From: Rahnella bruchi
GTDB taxonomy: Bacteria; Pseudomonadota; Gammaproteobacteria; Enterobacterales; Enterobacteriaceae
Length of the DNA: 64,000 bases
NCBI RefSeq assembly: GCF_003614975.1
Contig: NZ_QZWI01000002.1
Location: 343,364 to 407,363 of the forward strand
Reading direction: 5' to 3'
The notes beneath the pieces were generated by a model. That model worked only from the letters and a program-made list of their open reading frames with translations, had not been told where the DNA came from and ran no database searches. Positions 60,746-64,000 of this stretch are shown here, one piece after another; the first letter of the stretch is position 1; each line of letters starts with the position of its first letter. Made by a program: the position numbers and the translations under genes.

Positions 60746-61987
60746 ATGGAATTCAACACTGCAGGTTTAATCTCACTTCAGGAAGCGCTGGATAAAATGC
60801 GCGCTTACGTTCCGAAAAAAACAGCGCAGGATGCCGAATCTCTGCCACTGGCAACCGCCGCCGGGCGCATTACCGCCGCACCGGTGCTTTCCCCTATTTT
60901 TGTTCCCCCTTTTGATAACTCCGCGATGGACGGTTATGCCCTGCGCATCGCCGACCTGCACGACGGCGCGGTATTGCCGGTAGCCGGTAAAGCCTTTGCC
61001 GGTGCGCCTTTCCACGGCGAATGGCCTGCCGGAACCTGCATCCGTATCATGACCGGCGCGCCGGTTCCTGCGGGTGCCGATGCAGTCATTATGCAGGAAC
61101 AGGCAGAAGTGTCAGAAGAGGGAGTCCGTTTCACCGCAACGGCAGAAAAAGGCCAGAATATCCGTCTGACCGGTGACGATATTGAGCAAGGCGACAGCGT
61201 TCTGTCTGCGGGTGTGCGACTGGGCGCAGCGGAATTGCCGCTGCTGGCGTCACTTGGTGTGACTGAAGTGCAGGTCTGGAAATCACTGAAAGTTGCCGTA
61301 TTTTCCACCGGTGATGAGTTACAGCCCGTCGGGACACCTCTGCAGGAAGGCCAGATTTATGACACCAACCGTTTTGCCGTGCGTCTGATGCTCGAGCAAC
61401 TCGGTTGTACAGTGCTGGACCTGGGGATTATCCGCGACGATCCGCAGGCTCTGCGTAAAGCATTTGAAGAAGCCAATGAATTTGCGGATTTAGTGATTTC
61501 CAGCGGCGGCGTTTCTGTCGGTGAAGCCGATTACACCAAACAGATGCTGGATGAACTGGGAGAAATTGGTTTCTGGAAACTGGCCATGAAGCCGGGCAAG
61601 CCTTTTGCATTTGGAAAACTGAAAGACAGCTGGTTCTGCGGTCTTCCGGGAAATCCGGTATCCGCAGCACTGACCTTTTATCAACTGGTTCAGCCATTCA
61701 TCGCTCAGCTTTCCGGCCACAGTGCCTGGCAGTTCCCGCCACGTCTGAAGGCGAAAGCCGTGACTCCGCTGAAAAAAGCCCCTGGGCGTCTCGATTTCCA
61801 GCGCGGCATTTTCAGCACAAATGCACAGGGCCAGCTGGAAGTCCGTACCACCGGCCATCAGGGCTCGCATGTTTTCAGCTCATTCAGCCAGGCCAACTGT
61901 TTTATCGTGCTTGAGCGTGAACGCGACAGCGTATCGGCTGGCGACATCGTCGAGATCGAACCTTTTAACGCCCTGCTGCGGAGCTGA
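60746..61987 (+). CDS. moeA: MoeA, molybdopterin molybdenumtransferase
   Basis: Inserts molybdate into adenylated molybdopterin, the last step of molybdenum cofactor synthesis. 413 residues from the ATG at 60746 (AAGGA eight bases upstream; a TTG one codon earlier is not needed). Blocks: [70 protein letters not shown] and GLPGNPVS, with the C-terminal domain IV. It is followed by moeB after two bases. Confidence 0.97.
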   Translation: MEFNTAGLISLQEALDKMRAYVPKKTAQDAESLPLATAAGRITAAPVLSPIFVPPFDNSAMDGYALRIADLHDGAVLPVAGKAFAGAPFHGEWPAGTCIRIMTGAPVPAGADAVIMQEQAEVSEEGVRFTATAEKGQNIRLTGDDIEQGDSVLSAGVRLGAAELPLLASLGVTEVQVWKSLKVAVFSTGDELQPVGTPLQEGQIYDTNRFAVRLMLEQLGCTVLDLGIIRDDPQALRKAFEEANEFADLVISSGGVSVGEADYTKQMLDELGEIGFWKLAMKPGKPFAFGKLKDSWFCGLPGNPVSAALTFYQLVQPFIAQLSGHSAWQFPPRLKAKAVTPLKKAPGRLDFQRGIFSTNAQGQLEVRTTGHQGSHVFSSFSQANCFIVLERERDSVSAGDIVEIEPFNALLRS

Positions 61988-61989
61988 AA

Positions 61990-62751
61990 ATGACCACTCT
62001 GCCGGAACTGACGGATGCTGAAACCCTGCGCTATAACCGCCAGATTGTGCTGAAAGGGTTTGATTTTGACGCACAGGAGCAACTGAAAGCCAGCCATGCG
62101 CTGATTGTTGGATTGGGTGGTTTAGGCTGCGCTGCCGCGCAATATCTGGCGGCGGCAGGGACCGGCACCTTAACGCTGCTGGATTTCGATACGGTATCGC
62201 TCTCTAACTTGCAACGCCAGACACTGCATACTGACGCGCGGATAGGGATGCCGAAAGTCGAATCCGCCGCGATAGCGCTGGCGGCAATCAATCCGCATAT
62301 CCGCTTAAATCAGGTGAATGAACAAGCGGATGACGATGTGTTACGTGAGCTGATCACCGCCTGCGACGTGGTAGTAGACTGCACCGACAATGTCACGACG
62401 CGTAATCAGCTGAACAGTGAATGTTTCGCGCAGAAAAAACCACTGGTCTCCGGTGCCGCCATCCGCATGGAAGGTCAGCTCAGCGTGTTTACCTACCAGC
62501 CGCAGGAGCCCTGCTACCGCTGCCTGAGCCGGTTGTTTGGTGAAAATGCGCTGACCTGTGTGGAAGCGGGCGTGATGGCGCCGCTGGTTGGTACCATCGG
62601 CAGTTTGCAGGCAATGGAAACCATCAAACTGCTGACAAAATTTGGCGAAACTCCGCGCGGAAAACTGTTGATGTTCGACGCCATGACGTTACAGTTCCGC
62701 GAGATGAAACTGATGAAAGACCCGAGCTGTGAAGTGTGTGGGGAAAGTTGA
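61990..62751 (+). CDS. moeB: MoeB, molybdopterin-synthase adenylyltransferase
   Basis: An E1-like enzyme that adenylates the C-terminus of MoaD. 253 residues; nucleotide loop GLGGLGC (41-47), conserved Asp130 in VVDCTDN, zinc Cys pairs CYRC (175/178) and CEVC (247/250), and the MAPLVGTIGSLQAMETIKLL block. It starts two bases after moeA, the standard enterobacterial operon. Confidence 0.97.
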   Translation: MTTLPELTDAETLRYNRQIVLKGFDFDAQEQLKASHALIVGLGGLGCAAAQYLAAAGTGTLTLLDFDTVSLSNLQRQTLHTDARIGMPKVESAAIALAAINPHIRLNQVNEQADDDVLRELITACDVVVDCTDNVTTRNQLNSECFAQKKPLVSGAAIRMEGQLSVFTYQPQEPCYRCLSRLFGENALTCVEAGVMAPLVGTIGSLQAMETIKLLTKFGETPRGKLLMFDAMTLQFREMKLMKDPSCEVCGES

Positions 62752-62778
62752 TAGAAAGTCGGGTGCTGTAAACCTCGG

Positions 62779-62808
62779 ATAAAAACGGGCACTTTATCTC
62801 CGCCCGTT
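62779..62808 (-). terminator. Terminator of the minus-strand membrane-protein genes
   Basis: Stem AACGGGC / GCCCGTT; on the minus strand it runs into TTTTTA, 12 bases beyond the stop of the last gene. On the plus strand it may also stop moeAB. Confidence 0.75.
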
Positions 62809-62819
62809 AAACACTGGCG

Positions 62820-63284
62820 TTACTTATCATCATAAGACTGCCAGTATTTCGGTGTGATAGTTTTGCAGAGTTGTGGGTCGATAACATAGTAAGCGCTGAG
62901 TTTTTCTTCGTGACAGCGTGTATAGGGTGAGGCCATCAGTACAAAGGGGATTATCCACATAGCAATGTAAGAAAAGGCAAAAACAACTACGCTCAAATAC
63001 ATCCAAACCTTTCCAAGGGCAGTAGGTTTTTTGGGTACCAGCAGGCCTTTTGAAAACAACGTGCGCAATGAAAAAAATAATATGTAAACTAGAAGAGGTA
63101 TTCCACCGACTGCTGCAAAGCTGCCACGGTCAAATATAATAATATCTTTGTGTCTTAACAAGGAAAGCACCTGATAGAGCTCTCCAAAGTTAATAACGAA
63201 ATATATCAAACCTAAGAAAACACATACCAAAAACACCGTAAGTAATTTATAAAAAAACCATTTTGACCATGTGTATTCTCTCAT
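62820..63284 (-). CDS. Small four-helix membrane protein, second of a tandem pair
   Basis: 154 residues from the ATG read at 63284, which overlaps the preceding stop as ATGA and has GGGTG upstream; an ATG four codons earlier (63296) is possible. About four hydrophobic segments (LLTVFLVCVFLGLIYFV, GGIPLLVYILFFSL, VWMYLSVVVFAFSY, IIPFVLMASPY) and the C-terminal motif SPYTRCHEEKLSAYYVIDPQLCKTITP. It is paralogous to its upstream neighbour. It may belong to the enterobacterial DUF1240 type (recollection only). The function is unknown; an immunity role is possible from context. Confidence 0.75.
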   Translation of the reverse strand: MREYTWSKWFFYKLLTVFLVCVFLGLIYFVINFGELYQVLSLLRHKDIIIFDRGSFAAVGGIPLLVYILFFSLRTLFSKGLLVPKKPTALGKVWMYLSVVVFAFSYIAMWIIPFVLMASPYTRCHEEKLSAYYVIDPQLCKTITPKYWQSYDDK

Positions 63285-63736
63285 TTTTTCACCCATTGGT
63301 CAGGAACAATGGTTTTGCACAGATCCGGGTTAATCACGTAGTAACTGCTGTACTTTCCTACATTGCATGAGGTATAGGGCGATACCATTAAGATAAAGGG
63401 GATGACGAAAGATGCGATAAAGCCTAAAACAAAAGACACTACACTAATGACCATCCAAATATAGCCAATCGTAGTATATTTCTTAAAGGGTTCGATACCT
63501 TTCTTAAACAACATTTTCAATGCAAAGAAGAATACCCATATGAACATAGGAATTCCACCAATACATATTATGACCTTACCACTATATTCAATGGCATCCC
63601 CCAAAACAATCAATGACTTGGTATTAAACGTCTCCACCAAATCATTAACCCCATAAACATAACATAAGGAAACGGCCATTAGAATAATGGATCCACCTTT
63701 GAAAATAAGCCATTGCTGAATATATTTTTTGTTCAT
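63281..63736 (-). CDS. Small four-helix membrane protein, first of a tandem pair
   Basis: 151 residues from the ATG read at 63736 (MNKKYIQQWLIF); longer frames to 63826 would overlap the gene before it and are not preferred. Four hydrophobic segments, GGIPMFIWVFFFALKMLFKKG, and the C-terminal SPYTSCNVGKYSSYYVINPDLCKTIVPDQW, the same pattern as the second gene. AT-rich coding sequence. It starts 13 bases after the broken upstream frame, suggesting one transcript: disrupted gene, then the pair. Confidence 0.75.
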   Translation of the reverse strand: MNKKYIQQWLIFKGGSIILMAVSLCYVYGVNDLVETFNTKSLIVLGDAIEYSGKVIICIGGIPMFIWVFFFALKMLFKKGIEPFKKYTTIGYIWMVISVVSFVLGFIASFVIPFILMVSPYTSCNVGKYSSYYVINPDLCKTIVPDQWVKK

Positions 63737-63749
63737 TTCAATATACCAT

Positions 63750-64000
63750 TCATAATGCATAGTTAAACAGTGGATCTGAGTGTATAAAGTTCCACTCATT
63801 AATTCTTTTATATTCCTGCATTGCATCCCGGAGTTTTTTCTTAAGAGTTACTGAAAGCCCCAGGTGATCATCTAATTCATTCAGACTGTAATTTAAACCG
63901 ATACCTACTGCTATAATACAATTGTAGTAAGTACGATCGGCGCACTGATTAATGTTAACATCCCCCCGGCAATAACCCCGATAACCACACTCGCCACTAC
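63750..64000 (-). pseudogene. C-terminal end of a hydrophobic protein with an apparent frameshift (toxin/effector-like)
   Basis: From the window edge one frame gives about 29 hydrophobic Val/Ile/Gly-rich residues ending ISAPIVLTTIVL and then TAG (63911-63913). The next frame continues without break as AVGIGLNYSLNELDDHLGL... to a TGA at 63750-63752. Restoring one T in TTATAG joins them smoothly; upstream of that point the second frame is implausibly Cys-rich. Such Gly-rich hydrophobic ends with NELDDHLGL occur, in my recollection, in PAAR-type secreted proteins. The protein's start is outside the window. Confidence 0.5.

Overview
The window looks like a chromosomal segment of an enterobacterium (Enterobacterales), most likely Yersiniaceae close to Rahnella, Ewingella or Rouxiella. 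Nearly every housekeeping protein has an E. coli counterpart of almost equal length. The gene order joins blocks that lie apart in E. coli: clpA to artJ, then cdd/sanA/mgl/galS/yeiB/folE, then gsi/iaaA, xap and moeAB. The genus is inferred from gene order and protein similarity by eye; no search was run.

Layout. 1-6193: clpA (cut by the window edge), clpS, cspD, ybjX, ybjD, lysO. 6194-15959: the nitrosative-stress pair hcp-hcr behind an NsrR box, then poxB, ltaE, ybjT, ybjS and the ybjQ-amiD pair. 16149-20839: lipoprotein gene ybjP and the arginine ABC importer artPIQM plus artJ, with an ArgR operator before artJ. 20840-24854: cdd, maeA and sanA, the last with an unusual Ala/Lys-rich tail. 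24855-36974: an AT-rich accessory island between sanA and mglC. It holds a chaperone-usher fimbrial operon (major pilin, chaperone, usher, two minor pilins, second chaperone), a separate adhesin gene, one LuxR-type and three mutually similar LysR-type regulator genes, and a candidate minus-strand small RNA.

37071-48912: the galactose importer mglBAC with its repressor galS (CRP and GalS sites arranged alike on both promoters), yeiB, folE, a divergent MFS/LysR pair, and the glutathione-dependent formaldehyde pathway frmA-frmB. 49125-55560: iaaA-gsiABCD, which takes up glutathione and trims peptides. 55561-60254: a xanthosine/purine-nucleoside locus (xapR, xapA) with two paralogous 398-residue MFS transporters, the first behind a leader with its own terminator. 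60267-62751: a DeoR-type protein reduced to its DNA-binding domain, then moeA-moeB for molybdenum cofactor.

62779-64000: minus strand, reading in from beyond the right edge. It carries the end of a hydrophobic protein broken by an apparent one-base frameshift, followed by two overlapping paralogous membrane-protein genes. This order resembles a secreted-toxin tail with tandem immunity genes. This end, the fimbrial island with its regulator set, the candidate small RNA, and the leader before the first xap transporter are the least explained parts of the window.
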